A program made the translations under genes and the position numbers. From assembly GCF_021390495.1 (NCBI RefSeq), contig NZ_JAJEJP010000001.1, positions 620,001 through 684,000 on the forward strand: 64,000 nt of DNA. The letters run 5' to 3'. Position 1 is the first letter of the stretch. The number at the start of each line of letters is the position of its first letter. Positions 1 through 9,048 of this stretch are shown here, in pieces. The notes under the pieces were generated by a model. The model had not been told where the DNA came from and searched no databases. It saw only the letters and a list, made by a program, of their open reading frames with translations. The stretch is from Paraburkholderia sp. ZP32-5. Lineage in GTDB: Bacteria > Pseudomonadota > Gammaproteobacteria > Burkholderiales > Burkholderiaceae.

Positions 1-1
1 G

Positions 2-328
2 CAGAAGACGCACAACTTCTACGAGAAGCACGGCGGCAAGACCATCGTGCTCGCGCGCTTCATTCCGGTCGTGCGTACTTTCGCGCCGTTCGTCGCGGGC
101 GCATCGTCGATGACGTGGAGCCGCTTCCAGTTGTTCAACGTGGTCGGCGCGTTGCTGTGGGTGCTGCTGCTCACCTTGCTCGGCTACTTCTTCGGCAATA
201 TCCCGTTCATCCGCCAGTACCTGAACGTGATCGTGCTCGTCGGTATCGGCGCGGCAGTCGTGCCGGTCGTGCTCGGCGCGTTGTGGAAGATGCTGCGCAA
301 GAACGGCGCGAACGCGGGCAATCATTGA
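2..328 (+). CDS. DedA family membrane protein, C-terminal part (cut by window edge)
   Basis: The reading frame is open from the first bases and ends at a TGA at 326-328, so only the last ~108 residues are present. The internal motif ARFIPVVRTFAPFVAG is the conserved DedA/SNARE-associated (PF09335) signature with the membrane-embedded arginine. It is followed by two hydrophobic segments and a short positively charged tail. DedA proteins are inner-membrane proteins; some members act as undecaprenyl-phosphate flippases and others support proton-motive force and drug resistance. The start codon is outside the window, so the internal GTG at 47 is not a start. Which DedA subfamily this is cannot be told from the fragment. 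Confidence 0.88.
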   Translation, partial: QKTHNFYEKHGGKTIVLARFIPVVRTFAPFVAGASSMTWSRFQLFNVVGALLWVLLLTLLGYFFGNIPFIRQYLNVIVLVGIGAAVVPVVLGALWKMLRKNGANAGNH

Positions 329-381
329 CGCATCGCGTTGTCGTGCCGAGGCGCACGGCTCGTGCAGGGCGCTGAAAACAG

Positions 382-412
382 AAAAGGCGTCGCGAATCTC
401 GCGACGCCTTTT
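382..412. terminator. Bidirectional intrinsic terminator between DedA gene and mscS-type gene
   Basis: Perfect 9-bp GC arms (386-394 with 400-408) around a 5-nt loop are flanked by AAAA on the left and a T run on the right. It can terminate both converging genes. Confidence 0.85.
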
Positions 413-446
413 TTCATGGTGCTGCGCGCAGGTGGCTTTGCGTCGT

Positions 447-1265
447 TCAGTCGCGCGTTACCGTGCGCGGCGCGAGCGGCGTTTCCGGCGTCGGATAGCC
501 GGCGTCCTTGAAGGTCTGCACGATCGCGCGATTCGTGTCGAAGTACACCTGCCAGTAGTTCTGATTGGATGTGTAGGGACGCACGCATAGCAGCGGCCCT
601 TCCGGCGTGAAACTCAATACCTCGACATCCGGTGCGGGGTTCTCGACCACGTTGGGGATCTTCGTGACCGCGGTTCTTAAGCGCGCGATCGCATCGGTCG
701 GGTCGACGCCGTTGGCGATCTTCGCGGTCAGCTCGACGCGCCGGAACGGCAGCACGCTGTAGTTCGAGATCGTGTCGGAGAAGATCTTGTTGTTGCCGAC
801 GATGGTCGTGACGTTGTCCGGCGTCACGATCGTCGTGCCGAACAGGCCCAGCTCGGTGACCGTGCCGGTGACGCCCGCGGCCGTCACGAAGTCGCCGACC
901 TTGAACGGCCGCAGCACCTGCATGAACACGCCGGCCGCGAAGTGCGCGAGCAGGCCGCCCCAGGCCGTACCGATCGCGAGGCCGAGACCGGCGAGCAATG
1001 CGGCGAACGACGTGGTCTGCACGCCGAAGATCTGCAGTATCGCGAGAACCAGCAGCAGGTTCAGCAATGCGCCGAGAATCGATGCGAGGTAATGCGCAAG
1101 TGTTGGATCGACGCGGCCGTTGCGTGCGAGCATCTTGCGCAGCAGGCTCGAGATCAGACCGATGACCCAGCGGCCGACGATCCATAGGACGATTGCGCCG
1201 ACAATTTGAGTGCCGAAGTCGATGCCCCGGGTCATGATAAACGTGCGTACGGTTTCGAGATCCAA
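447..1265 (-). CDS. Small-conductance mechanosensitive channel (MscS family)
   Basis: A 272-residue MscS-type channel, close to the usual ~280. Three hydrophobic segments lie in the first ~110 residues. The pore helix region is rich in Ala/Gly (LLAGLGLAIGTAWGGLLAHFAAG) and is followed by the beta domain (RPFKVGDFVTAAGVTGTV) and a soluble alpha/beta C-terminus. The channel would open on hypo-osmotic shock in the inner membrane. The start is a TTG: it has GGAGG six bases upstream (just past 1265) and no in-frame ATG fits as well. A longer antisense-frame ORF over the same bases is a shadow. It converges with the DedA gene across a shared terminator. Confidence 0.92.
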   Translation of the reverse strand: MDLETVRTFIMTRGIDFGTQIVGAIVLWIVGRWVIGLISSLLRKMLARNGRVDPTLAHYLASILGALLNLLLVLAILQIFGVQTTSFAALLAGLGLAIGTAWGGLLAHFAAGVFMQVLRPFKVGDFVTAAGVTGTVTELGLFGTTIVTPDNVTTIVGNNKIFSDTISNYSVLPFRRVELTAKIANGVDPTDAIARLRTAVTKIPNVVENPAPDVEVLSFTPEGPLLCVRPYTSNQNYWQVYFDTNRAIVQTFKDAGYPTPETPLAPRTVTRD

Positions 1266-1520
1266 GATGCCTCCTCGTTGGATAAGTTGCCATCAGCGGA
1301 TTGAACAGCGAAGTGCAATACAGCGGCAATGCTTAAGCGACGGGTGCAACCGGTAACACGTGATCTTCGGGAGTTATAGCCGACGGCGCGCGCCTGTGCA
1401 AGGACCGTTCCTGCCGGCTCCCCGGAAGTCTTCTTGTCGCGGTACGCCGGCGATTCTCAACGCGATGCCGTGAGCACGCGAACAAAGCATCGCGCGCACA
1501 GTGGCCTCCGCACTTCTATA
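1266..1520. other. Intergenic, no gene seen
   Basis: Holds the presumed promoter of the mscS-type gene. I see no RNA gene, repeat or ORF with support. Confidence 0.5.
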
Positions 1521-2180
1521 TCAGAAGCGATATGACAAACCAATCTGCAACGTTGGATACCATCGAAACGGTGACGCCTTTTCGCGCACCTGTTCGAGTC
1601 CTGTGTTGATGATCTGCTGACTCAACTCCGGACCGGCGGCATTGGCGAGCGCGGGCGATAGCGCGTACGAAGTTCGCGGTACGCCAAACGCGACGCCGAG
1701 ATCGACCACGAAGCCGAAGCCCTTCGCCCTCGGATGCAGTCCGTAGCCGATGCCGAGATACGGCATCACCGGCGGATATTTGACGGTGGCTGTCGCGTAT
1801 TCACCGGGAAAGGCCGGCGTGGCCTGGCCGTCGAACACGTAGGCGCCGTTCGTCGGCACCGAGTTGCCGCTCACCACGTTGTCGGTCACGCGCAGACCGG
1901 CGGTGACGCGAAAGCCGCTGCCGGTCCACGGAAACAAGTCGCCGTAGATACCGCCCTGACGCAACTGCACGTGGCTTTCGTAGCGATTTCCGCCGACGTA
2001 GAAGTTGTGCGACAGGCTGAACGCGTTGAAGTCCGCATGCACGCCGAACCGTGGCGTGATACTCCACGCCGCGCCGACGCCTATGCCGAGCGTGCCGCCC
2101 TGCAGATAGACTTCCTGCCCATGTGCCGTTTCGATCAGACATGCCAAGCCCACTACCCAGACCACCTTTGCAGATTTCAT
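1521..2180 (-). CDS. Predicted outer-membrane beta-barrel protein (OmpW/OprF-like size), hypothetical
   Basis: A 219-residue protein starting at MKSAKVVWVVGLACLIETAHG, a clear Sec signal peptide ending around residue 21. The start at 2180 is chosen because AGGGG lies just upstream and the frame extended further has no signal-like sequence. The mature part is rich in Gly, aromatic residues and alternating hydrophobic strands (GIGVGAAWSITPRFGVHADF; MPYLGIGYGL). It ends in SYRF, a terminal aromatic typical of Omp85-inserted barrels. I infer a small outer-membrane barrel; the exact family and its ligand are not recognised. It is monocistronic. Confidence 0.75.
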   Translation of the reverse strand: MKSAKVVWVVGLACLIETAHGQEVYLQGGTLGIGVGAAWSITPRFGVHADFNAFSLSHNFYVGGNRYESHVQLRQGGIYGDLFPWTGSGFRVTAGLRVTDNVVSGNSVPTNGAYVFDGQATPAFPGEYATATVKYPPVMPYLGIGYGLHPRAKGFGFVVDLGVAFGVPRTSYALSPALANAAGPELSQQIINTGLEQVREKASPFRWYPTLQIGLSYRF

Positions 2181-2438
2181 GGGTACCCCTGTGCGGCAGG
2201 ACAGCCCTGCTACGCCGGGTGGCCCTGATCTCCTTCGTCTTCGCTGCGGATGAGCGCCGATGACGCCGTCGCGGATGTTGCGGGCGGCTGCCGTAAGTGG
2301 TCTGTTAGCTGCCGAACCAAGCGGGAAATAAGCGAACAGGCGGACAGGGATGAGGCGGAAAAGAAGGGTGCGCCGTGAGAACGGCGCCGCAAACAACGCG
2401 GACGAAAGCGCGAGCCTCGTCCACGTTGATGCTCGATA

Positions 2439-3509
2439 TCACGCGGGGATGATCCGCTCCGCTTTCAGACGATCGAATAGCGCGAAGAAAGCATCCGGCG
2501 TGCTCTGATAATCGAGGAAGCCTGCCTTGCGGCTCTTGGTCATGTCCGTGAGCACTTCCATTGGACGCCCGAGGTCGGCGTCCGTGTGCCACCACGACAC
2601 CAGCTTGTCGATGTCGGCTTCGCGAAGTTTGTCGCGCGTTGCAATCTGGGCCCACTGGTCACGCGCGTCGCCCATGCGTTGTTCGAGCGGGCGGGTCTCG
2701 CCATCGAACGGCGCCGGCTCGATGCCGAAGTACTGCGCCAGTTGCGACCACATCCACTTCCAGCGGAACACGTCGCCGTTGACCACGTTGAAGTCCTCGT
2801 TGCGCGCGTTTGGCGAACTCGCGGCCCATTCCAGATGCCGCGCCAGCAGACTGGCATCCGTCATGTCGGTGAGGCTGTTCCATTGCGCGGCGCTGCCGGG
2901 GAAAACGAACGGCTGTCCCGTCTCTCTGCAAAGCGTTGCATACACCGCGAGCGTGACGCCCATGTTCATCGCGTTGCCGAGAGCAAAGCCGATGATCGTA
3001 TGCGGCCGATGCACGCTCCAGCTGAAACCATACTGACGCGCGGCGTCGAAGAGCCGGTCTTCCTGCTCGTAGTAAAAGTTATCGACAGGCTGCCGTCCCT
3101 GTTCCTCGCGAAACGGCGTGAGCGGCACGTTGCCTTGCGCGTACGCTTCGAAGGGGCCGAGGTAGTGCTTGAGCCCGGTGACAAGTGCCGCATGTTCGAG
3201 CTTGCCGGATGGGCCCAGCGCGTCGAGCACGTGACGGACCATCGCGCCGTTCACGTTGATGTTCTCCCGCTCGGTTGCCTGTCGCGACCATGCGGTGAAG
3301 AAGACGTGACTGAAGCTGCGCCCTTGCAGTGCATCGGCAACGGATTCGGCGCGAGTGAGATCGGCCGTGACCGATTCGATGCCGCTAGGCGCGGCGGTGC
3401 GGCCGCGCGAAAGACCGGTCACGCGCCAGTCGCCGCGCGCCAGCAGATGTTGCGCGAGATTGCCGCCGACGACGCCCGTCGCGCCGATGATGAGTGCCTG
3501 TTTTTCCAT
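2439..3509 (-). CDS. SDR-family NADPH-dependent reductase of the PRISE type
   Basis: A 356-residue extended short-chain dehydrogenase. The N-terminal Rossmann motif is GATGVVGG at residues 9-16. The catalytic segment carries NFYYE at 144-148, the hallmark of progesterone 5-beta-reductase/iridoid synthase-like (PRISE) enzymes, in place of the classical YxxxK. PRISE members reduce activated C=C bonds of enones with NADPH; the bacterial substrate is unknown. The start ATG at 3507-3509 directly precedes the Rossmann strand as expected. An alpha/beta hydrolase lies upstream on the same strand, but the 177-base gap does not demand an operon. Confidence 0.88.
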   Translation of the reverse strand: MEKQALIIGATGVVGGNLAQHLLARGDWRVTGLSRGRTAAPSGIESVTADLTRAESVADALQGRSFSHVFFTAWSRQATERENINVNGAMVRHVLDALGPSGKLEHAALVTGLKHYLGPFEAYAQGNVPLTPFREEQGRQPVDNFYYEQEDRLFDAARQYGFSWSVHRPHTIIGFALGNAMNMGVTLAVYATLCRETGQPFVFPGSAAQWNSLTDMTDASLLARHLEWAASSPNARNEDFNVVNGDVFRWKWMWSQLAQYFGIEPAPFDGETRPLEQRMGDARDQWAQIATRDKLREADIDKLVSWWHTDADLGRPMEVLTDMTKSRKAGFLDYQSTPDAFFALFDRLKAERIIPA

Positions 3510-3686
3510 GGGGAGTGAAAGTCGAAGAGTCGATTCGAATGAAGCGGCAGGCGCTCCTCTGCGTGAGGAAAGGAGAGCGCGGTGCGCGGGCGCTCCGGCC
3601 TGCCGCGTCGTCGTGGTTCAGCAGCCTTCGATTGTAGGCCGGCGCGCGATATTTCTCAGGCACCGTCCCTCCCGCGACGGATCGCG

Positions 3687-4478
3687 CTATTGCGCCGATG
3701 TCTGCTGACCTGCTGCTTCGAGAATCAGGTTGGCCACTTCTTTCGGGTGCGACAGCAGTGAAACATGGCTGGCGTCGATTTCGATCGTGTGAGCCTTCAT
3801 GCGTTTGGCCATGAAGCGTTCGAGGTCCGGGTTGATGGTGCGATCTTCGGTCGACACCGCGTACCACGTGGGTTTGTCGCGCCACGCGGCAACGGTCGTT
3901 TTCGCCATCGTGACTGCTTTGGCGACCGGTTGCTGGACCGCGTAATAGGTTTCCGCTTCCGGCTTCGGCAGATCGCCGGCGAAGTCGTTGACGAACGCAT
4001 TTTCGGACAGCTTCCCGTAGCCATCGGAAGACCATGTCAGACCGGCGGAAGCAGGAGCTGCGGGAAACTTGCGGGTCAGTGCCGGATAGTCTTCGCCGGC
4101 ATCGGGCGCGCGCGCCGCGATGTACACGAGACCGCTGACCTTCGGATCGTCGCCTGCCTGGCTGATGACCATCCCGGCGTACGAATGCCCGACCAGCAGC
4201 GTCGGCCCATCCTGCTCGGCCAGTGCACGTTTGACGGCGTCGACGTCCGCGTCGAGCGAGGTCGTCGGATTCTGTACCGCCGTGACGTGGAGTCCCTTTG
4301 CCTGCAACAGCGGAATCACTTTGGCCCAGCTCGACCCGTCGGCATAAAGGCCGTGTACGAGCACGACGTTATGCACCGGAGTGGGGGACGTTGCCGTGTT
4401 GCTTTGGGCCCATGCGGCGTTGCCGGCGAATAGGGTCGACGCGACGATCAGGGCTGCGGCTGAGAGACGGAGTTTCAT
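3687..4478 (-). CDS. Secreted alpha/beta hydrolase
   Basis: 263 residues from MKLRLSAAALIVASTLFAG, a signal peptide with the likely cut after AWA (residue ~24), so the enzyme is exported. The start at 4478 is supported by AAAGGAAAT just upstream; a longer frame adds unconvincing residues. The catalytic triad is visible: the nucleophile in GHSYAG, an acid in STEDRT, and a histidine in DASHVSLLSHP. HGLYADGSSW provides the oxyanion region. It resembles the salicylate-esterase/haloperoxidase-like hydrolases common in Burkholderia. The substrate cannot be assigned. Confidence 0.88.
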   Translation of the reverse strand: MKLRLSAAALIVASTLFAGNAAWAQSNTATSPTPVHNVVLVHGLYADGSSWAKVIPLLQAKGLHVTAVQNPTTSLDADVDAVKRALAEQDGPTLLVGHSYAGMVISQAGDDPKVSGLVYIAARAPDAGEDYPALTRKFPAAPASAGLTWSSDGYGKLSENAFVNDFAGDLPKPEAETYYAVQQPVAKAVTMAKTTVAAWRDKPTWYAVSTEDRTINPDLERFMAKRMKAHTIEIDASHVSLLSHPKEVANLILEAAGQQTSAQ

Positions 4479-5197
4479 TTCGATTTCCTTTGCTGATCGG
4501 AAGTGAGGTGGATGTACTGGCGCAAACAACGTTGCGTGCGCGATATTCCGATCGGTTGATTGATTGCTTCTATCGTGCGGATAGGGAATCGAAGGGCGTG
4601 TTGGGGAGGTGTCGCTGTCGTGCGTCGTGTTCGCAAACAGTTGCAGTTGCGACGAAGGACGGCTTCAGAGTCGGCGCATATCGAAGTTGCTGTTATTGGC
4701 GTAATAAAGCTAATTGTTTGCCTTTTGTTATGGCTGTGCTTATGCCCCAATTTAATAGCGTGTAATAACCAATAGATTAAGATATCTTTCAGATAGGTAT
4801 GAATGGTAATAATGGCGAATGGGAATTGAATGTCTTGATACTGACTTACAACTTAATTGGCAATATTCAAAGCCGTCATCGCAATGTATCTGGGCAGTGA
4901 GAGCCGCTTTCAGCAGGTGTTTCGGGCGAGTCGAGCGGGTCTACAGAGCAGCGCAAAAAATCGGGCAAAAATACTATTTCCGACAGCTATCTGTTTGCTT
5001 CGTGCAAAGCAAATTACGTTAAAACAATGGAAATATATATGAATTATTACGCCACTAAAAGTTAATGTGGCGATGTTGCAATGGGATCCGATTCATACGG
5101 GTAATAGCCAGTAGTTAGTTCCAACAGCATCGCTTCCTTGCGTTTGCCGCACGCAAGTGTGGGACTGCGCAAGCCGAAGAATCCGGAGCCCATCACA
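4479..5197. other. AT-rich intergenic region without a convincing gene
   Basis: About 700 bases, clearly richer in A and T than the flanking genes, especially 4680-5080. Short ORFs (for example 4819-5022) lack GC-rich third positions, ribosome sites or recognisable sequence, so I do not call them. A CGCCAC/GTGGCG inverted repeat (5050-5055 and 5067-5072) sits ~125 bases ahead of the phosphoesterase start. The region may hold divergent promoters for the hydrolase and the phosphoesterase. Confidence 0.5.
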
Positions 5198-7021
5198 ATG
5201 TTTCGAAAAAACTTTTTGCCCATTCCAGCCGCGGTGCTTGCGCTCGTGCTGAGCGCGTGCAGCGGTAGCAATTCGACGACCGCGTCCACCACCGCGCCGT
5301 CCACGCCAGCGAGCACACCGAGCGCCCCCGCCCCTTCGGTTCAGGACGCGGCGGTCACGGCTACGCCGATCAAGCACCTGGTCGTGATCTTTGGCGAGAA
5401 CGTGTCGTTCGATCACTACTTCGCGACCTATCCGGTCGCCGCCAATCCATCTGGCGAACCGCAATTTATCGCGGCAGCCGGTACGCCGTCGGTCGTCGGT
5501 CTGAACACCGATGCGTTGCAGACGCAAAATCCGAACTTCCTGAATCCGGCAAACGGTACGGCCGCGAGCCTGGTCGCGGGCAAGACCGTGCCTCAGTCCG
5601 ACTTCAACCCGTTCCGGCTTGACCGTTCCCAGGCGAATACCGCGGATCAGAGCCACGCCTATACGGCTGAACAGGAGGCATACGATAACGGCGCCGCCGA
5701 CCTGTTCCCGGCCCACACCGGCGCGACCGGCACCGCCGCCACCGGCTTCGTGGAAGACGGCCTCAGCGTCACACTCGATACCACCGGTGCTTTCGCGACG
5801 ACTGGCCAGGTGATGGGATACTTCGACGGCAACACGGCTACCGCGATGTGGAACTACGCGCAGCATTTCGCGCTGAACGACAACACCTACACGGATACCT
5901 ATGGTCCGTCGACGCCGGGCGCGCTCGAAGTCGTGTCGGGCCAGACCAACGGTGCCGTGCCCGTGGTCGGCAGTGCTTCCACCGTGGCCGACGGACAGGG
6001 CGGCCTGACGGAAAACGGCGATACCGACCCGGCCAACGACGTCTGTTCGTCGAAGACCAGCACCGTGATGATGACGTCGAAAAACATCGGTGACTTGCTG
6101 AACTCGGCGAACATCAGTTGGGGCGGCTTCATGGGCGGCTTCAATCTGGCGGCGGTCAATCCGAACGGCACGACAGGCTGCGCGAACGATACGACGGCCG
6201 CGGCCGGGACCGGCGGACGTACCACGTTCTCCGACGTGTTGGGCGGCAACGTGCCTGACTACGTGCAGCACCACGCGTGGTTCCAGTACTACAAGTCGAC
6301 ATCCAATCCGACCCATCAGCGCCCGACATCGACCGCGTTGATCGGCTTCACCGATCCGATGGATAGCACCGCGACGCCGGTTCACCATCAGTACGACACC
6401 AACGATTTCTTCAGCGCGGTCGCGTCCGGCAACTTTCCGGCGGTCAGCTACATCAAGGCTCCCGCGATTGGCGATGGCCACCCGGGTAACTCGGATCCGC
6501 TCGATGAACAGCAGTTCGTCACGCAAGTGGTCAACTTCCTCCAGCAGCAGCCCGACTGGAAGAACACCGCTGTCATCGTCACCTATGACGACTCCGACGG
6601 TTGGTACGACCACCGCTACACGCAGCCGACCAGCGCTTCGATGGCAGCCGGTGTCGATGAGTTGAACGGTAGTGGCGTGTGCGGTGTCAGCGCGAACCTG
6701 CCGATGGGCGTCGCCGGTACGCCGGTCAATGGCCGTTGCGGTCCGGGTACGCGTATTCCGCTGCTCGTGATCTCGCCGTGGGCCAGGTCGAACTTCGTGT
6801 CCGACACGATCGCGAGCCAGGCTTCGGTCGTGCGTTTCATCGAAGACAACTGGCTCGGCGGCGAACGCCTTGGCGGTGGTTCGTTCGATGCGACCGCCGG
6901 CAGCATCATGAACATGTTCAACTTCACCGGCTCGGCGGGTGCCAACACGCCGCTGTATCTCGATCCGTCGCAAGGCACGCCGTTGTCCACGCCGCCCGCG
7001 ATCAACATGACTCCGACCTGA
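5198..7021 (+). CDS. Phospholipase C / acid phosphatase-type phosphoesterase lipoprotein
   Basis: A 607-residue phosphoesterase (PF04185). The start ATG at 5198 has GGAG 10 bases upstream. It begins with a lipoprotein signal, MFRKNFLPIPAAVLALVLSAC, with lipobox LSAC (Cys21), then a Ser/Thr/Ala-rich linker. The catalytic domain opens with IKHLVVIFGENVSFDHYF, the metal-binding/nucleophile region of this family. Later motifs include VIVTYDDSDGWYDH and RIPLLVISPWA. The family hydrolyses phosphomonoesters or phospholipids outside the cytoplasm; which one here is not decidable. The next gene encodes a di-haem peroxidase on the same strand after 160 bases, a pairing that suggests joint expression. 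Confidence 0.9.
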   Translation: MFRKNFLPIPAAVLALVLSACSGSNSTTASTTAPSTPASTPSAPAPSVQDAAVTATPIKHLVVIFGENVSFDHYFATYPVAANPSGEPQFIAAAGTPSVVGLNTDALQTQNPNFLNPANGTAASLVAGKTVPQSDFNPFRLDRSQANTADQSHAYTAEQEAYDNGAADLFPAHTGATGTAATGFVEDGLSVTLDTTGAFATTGQVMGYFDGNTATAMWNYAQHFALNDNTYTDTYGPSTPGALEVVSGQTNGAVPVVGSASTVADGQGGLTENGDTDPANDVCSSKTSTVMMTSKNIGDLLNSANISWGGFMGGFNLAAVNPNGTTGCANDTTAAAGTGGRTTFSDVLGGNVPDYVQHHAWFQYYKSTSNPTHQRPTSTALIGFTDPMDSTATPVHHQYDTNDFFSAVASGNFPAVSYIKAPAIGDGHPGNSDPLDEQQFVTQVVNFLQQQPDWKNTAVIVTYDDSDGWYDHRYTQPTSASMAAGVDELNGSGVCGVSANLPMGVAGTPVNGRCGPGTRIPLLVISPWARSNFVSDTIASQASVVRFIEDNWLGGERLGGGSFDATAGSIMNMFNFTGSAGANTPLYLDPSQGTPLSTPPAINMTPT

Positions 7022-7181
7022 GTTCTGCTTCCGCTTCGATTTGCGCCAGGCAGTCATTTTCCGCCTGGCGTGAATCGAAAGCAGGATGAAGAACGACGAC
7101 GGTTATCGCTTCAATCAGGTGTCGAGCCAGCTTGTCCGGTGGCTCGATCTGTCTATTGCAGTGCGCTTTTTTCCATAAGCC

Positions 7182-8627
7182 ATGTCTGAACGCTCGAATC
7201 AGGTTTCTTCCGATCCGTCCTCCGATAGCCCTCGCAGTCGTCCGCAAAAACGACCACTGTTACGTTGTGCTCTATGGGGTGTGCTGGGGATCGGACTCGC
7301 GGTGATTGCATTCGGTGCGTACGCGGTGACCTACCCTGAAAAAATGCCGGCATCCGTGGGGCAGATGGTCGAAAACCTGACCGGTGAAAATCCCCACCCG
7401 GTTCATCTTCGGATGCCGAAAGCCGCGCCCTTGAGCGCGGTCGCGCAACTCGGCAAACAGATTTTCTACGATACCTCGCTGTCCGCTTCGGGCATGCAGT
7501 CGTGCGCGAGCTGTCACAGCCCGCAGCACTCGTACGGCCCGACGCCCGATGAATTTCCGGTGGCGCTTGGCGGTTCGCATCTGAACTTGCCGGGCTATCG
7601 GCCACCGCCGTCGTTGACCTATCTGTATCGCCAGGCCAACTTCAGCATTGGTCCCGATCCGGCGGATATCGAGACGACGGTGAGTGTCGTGCAGCAGGCG
7701 GCGTCGGCGGTCGGTGTCCAAAAAGCCACCAAGGATGCGCTGGTCGCACCGTCGGCCCCGGCGATGGTGCCGCAAGGTGGCTTGTTCTGGGATGGCCGCG
7801 CCGATTCACTGCAGCTGCAGGCGTACGGCCCGATGCTCAACCCGGTGGAAATGGCCAATACGAGCACTGCCGAGGTCGCGCACAAACTGCTGGCGGCGAA
7901 GTATCGCGATCAGTTCAAGCAACTGTTCGGTCCTGGCATTCTGCTCAGCCCGGGCTTGCTGGTTTCGGAGGCGATGTTCGCGGTCGGCCGCTACCAGGTC
8001 GAGGATCCGTCGTTTCACCTGTTCACCAGCAAGTACGACTACTGGCTGCAAGGCAAGACACGGCTATCGTCGGCCGAACTGCGCGGTTTGCGTCTGTTCA
8101 ATGATCCGGACAAGGCCAATTGCGCCGGTTGCCACCTGAGCCAGCCCAGCAAGGATGGTTTGCCGCCGCTATTTACCGACACCCAGTACGAAGGGCTCGG
8201 TGCGCCGCGCAACCCGTTGATTCCCGCCAACAAGGATCCGCATTATTACGATATGGGTATCTGCGGCCCGTGGCGCGACGACCTGAAGACGCAAACGCAA
8301 TACTGCGGCATGTTCCTGACGCCGACGCTGCGTAATGCGGCCAATCGCGGGATCTACTTTCATAACGGCGTCTACCATACGCTGCAGGAAGTGATGAATT
8401 TCTACGACTTCCGCGATACGAATCCAGCGAAGATCTATCCGGTCGATGCTCATGGCAACGTCGAAAAATACAATGACATTCCGACAAAGTACAATGCCAA
8501 CATGGACGTCGTGGACCCGCCGTTCAATCGAAAATTCGGCGACAAGCCAGCGATGAGCGACCAGGACATGAAAGACATCATTGCCTTCATGCAGACGCTA
8601 AATGACGGGTATCGGCCGCACGATTAG
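7182..8627 (+). CDS. Di-haem cytochrome c peroxidase / MauG family protein
   Basis: A 481-residue protein. A cytoplasmic basic stretch is followed by one membrane anchor (residues ~30-50), so the catalytic part is periplasmic. Two c-type haem motifs are present: CASCH near residue 108 and CAGCH near residue 312. This matches the bacterial cytochrome c peroxidase/MauG family, which reduces hydrogen peroxide or performs oxidative protein modification. FYDTSLSASGMQSCASCH and FWDGRADSLQLQA are typical family segments. The stop TAG is at 8625-8627. It follows the phosphoesterase lipoprotein, and the functional link between them is unknown. Confidence 0.92.
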   Translation: MSERSNQVSSDPSSDSPRSRPQKRPLLRCALWGVLGIGLAVIAFGAYAVTYPEKMPASVGQMVENLTGENPHPVHLRMPKAAPLSAVAQLGKQIFYDTSLSASGMQSCASCHSPQHSYGPTPDEFPVALGGSHLNLPGYRPPPSLTYLYRQANFSIGPDPADIETTVSVVQQAASAVGVQKATKDALVAPSAPAMVPQGGLFWDGRADSLQLQAYGPMLNPVEMANTSTAEVAHKLLAAKYRDQFKQLFGPGILLSPGLLVSEAMFAVGRYQVEDPSFHLFTSKYDYWLQGKTRLSSAELRGLRLFNDPDKANCAGCHLSQPSKDGLPPLFTDTQYEGLGAPRNPLIPANKDPHYYDMGICGPWRDDLKTQTQYCGMFLTPTLRNAANRGIYFHNGVYHTLQEVMNFYDFRDTNPAKIYPVDAHGNVEKYNDIPTKYNANMDVVDPPFNRKFGDKPAMSDQDMKDIIAFMQTLNDGYRPHD

Positions 8628-8838
8628 CCACATCTATCGAGCGGGTTTCTTCGTTTCGAAATAATCAGGTTTCGGAATGGGCTGCGGACAACCGCGACCC
8701 ATTTTCTTTTGATCGATGTGAGTCCTGAATGAAGGAGGTGCGACAGATGCGAATCTGATTCGGTACTGTCGGGAGGAGGGGGATCGATGCGGCTTCGCGC
8801 GGACTCAATATCCAGCAGATGGTGCGTGTCGGCGTAAT

Positions 8839-9048
8839 TTAGTTTTCCCCTTCCGCCCATTTTTTGCACGCCTCGGCGTACGGAGCAAACTCATCGCCCC
8901 GCTCTGCCAGGGCGAGCGCCCATGCAGCCACTTCCTCGCGCGATGGGATCATGCTCGACGGGCACTCATACAAAAAGAATGCGAGCATCGCATCCACCGT
9001 CTTTGAATCACTTTCGGAAATGAAGCTTGGGAGGGGGGCTGCATTCAT
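8839..9048 (-). CDS. Small hypothetical protein (69 aa)
   Basis: A 69-residue ORF with an acidic, helix-forming composition. The central part (EEVAAWALALAERGDEFAPY) reads like a compact helical protein. AAGGA lies upstream of the ATG at 9048, though the spacing is long. Codon use is less GC-biased than in neighbours but still plausible. No family is recognised. It lies in the mixed-composition stretch between the peroxidase gene and tRNA-Lys, where island remnants are often found. It could also be chance. Confidence 0.45.
   Translation of the reverse strand: MNAAPLPSFISESDSKTVDAMLAFFLYECPSSMIPSREEVAAWALALAERGDEFAPYAEACKKWAEGEN

Noticed and set aside
5093..7057. 654-codon ORF antisense to the phosphoesterase gene
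   Set aside because: Arg-rich shadow of a well-supported lipoprotein gene.
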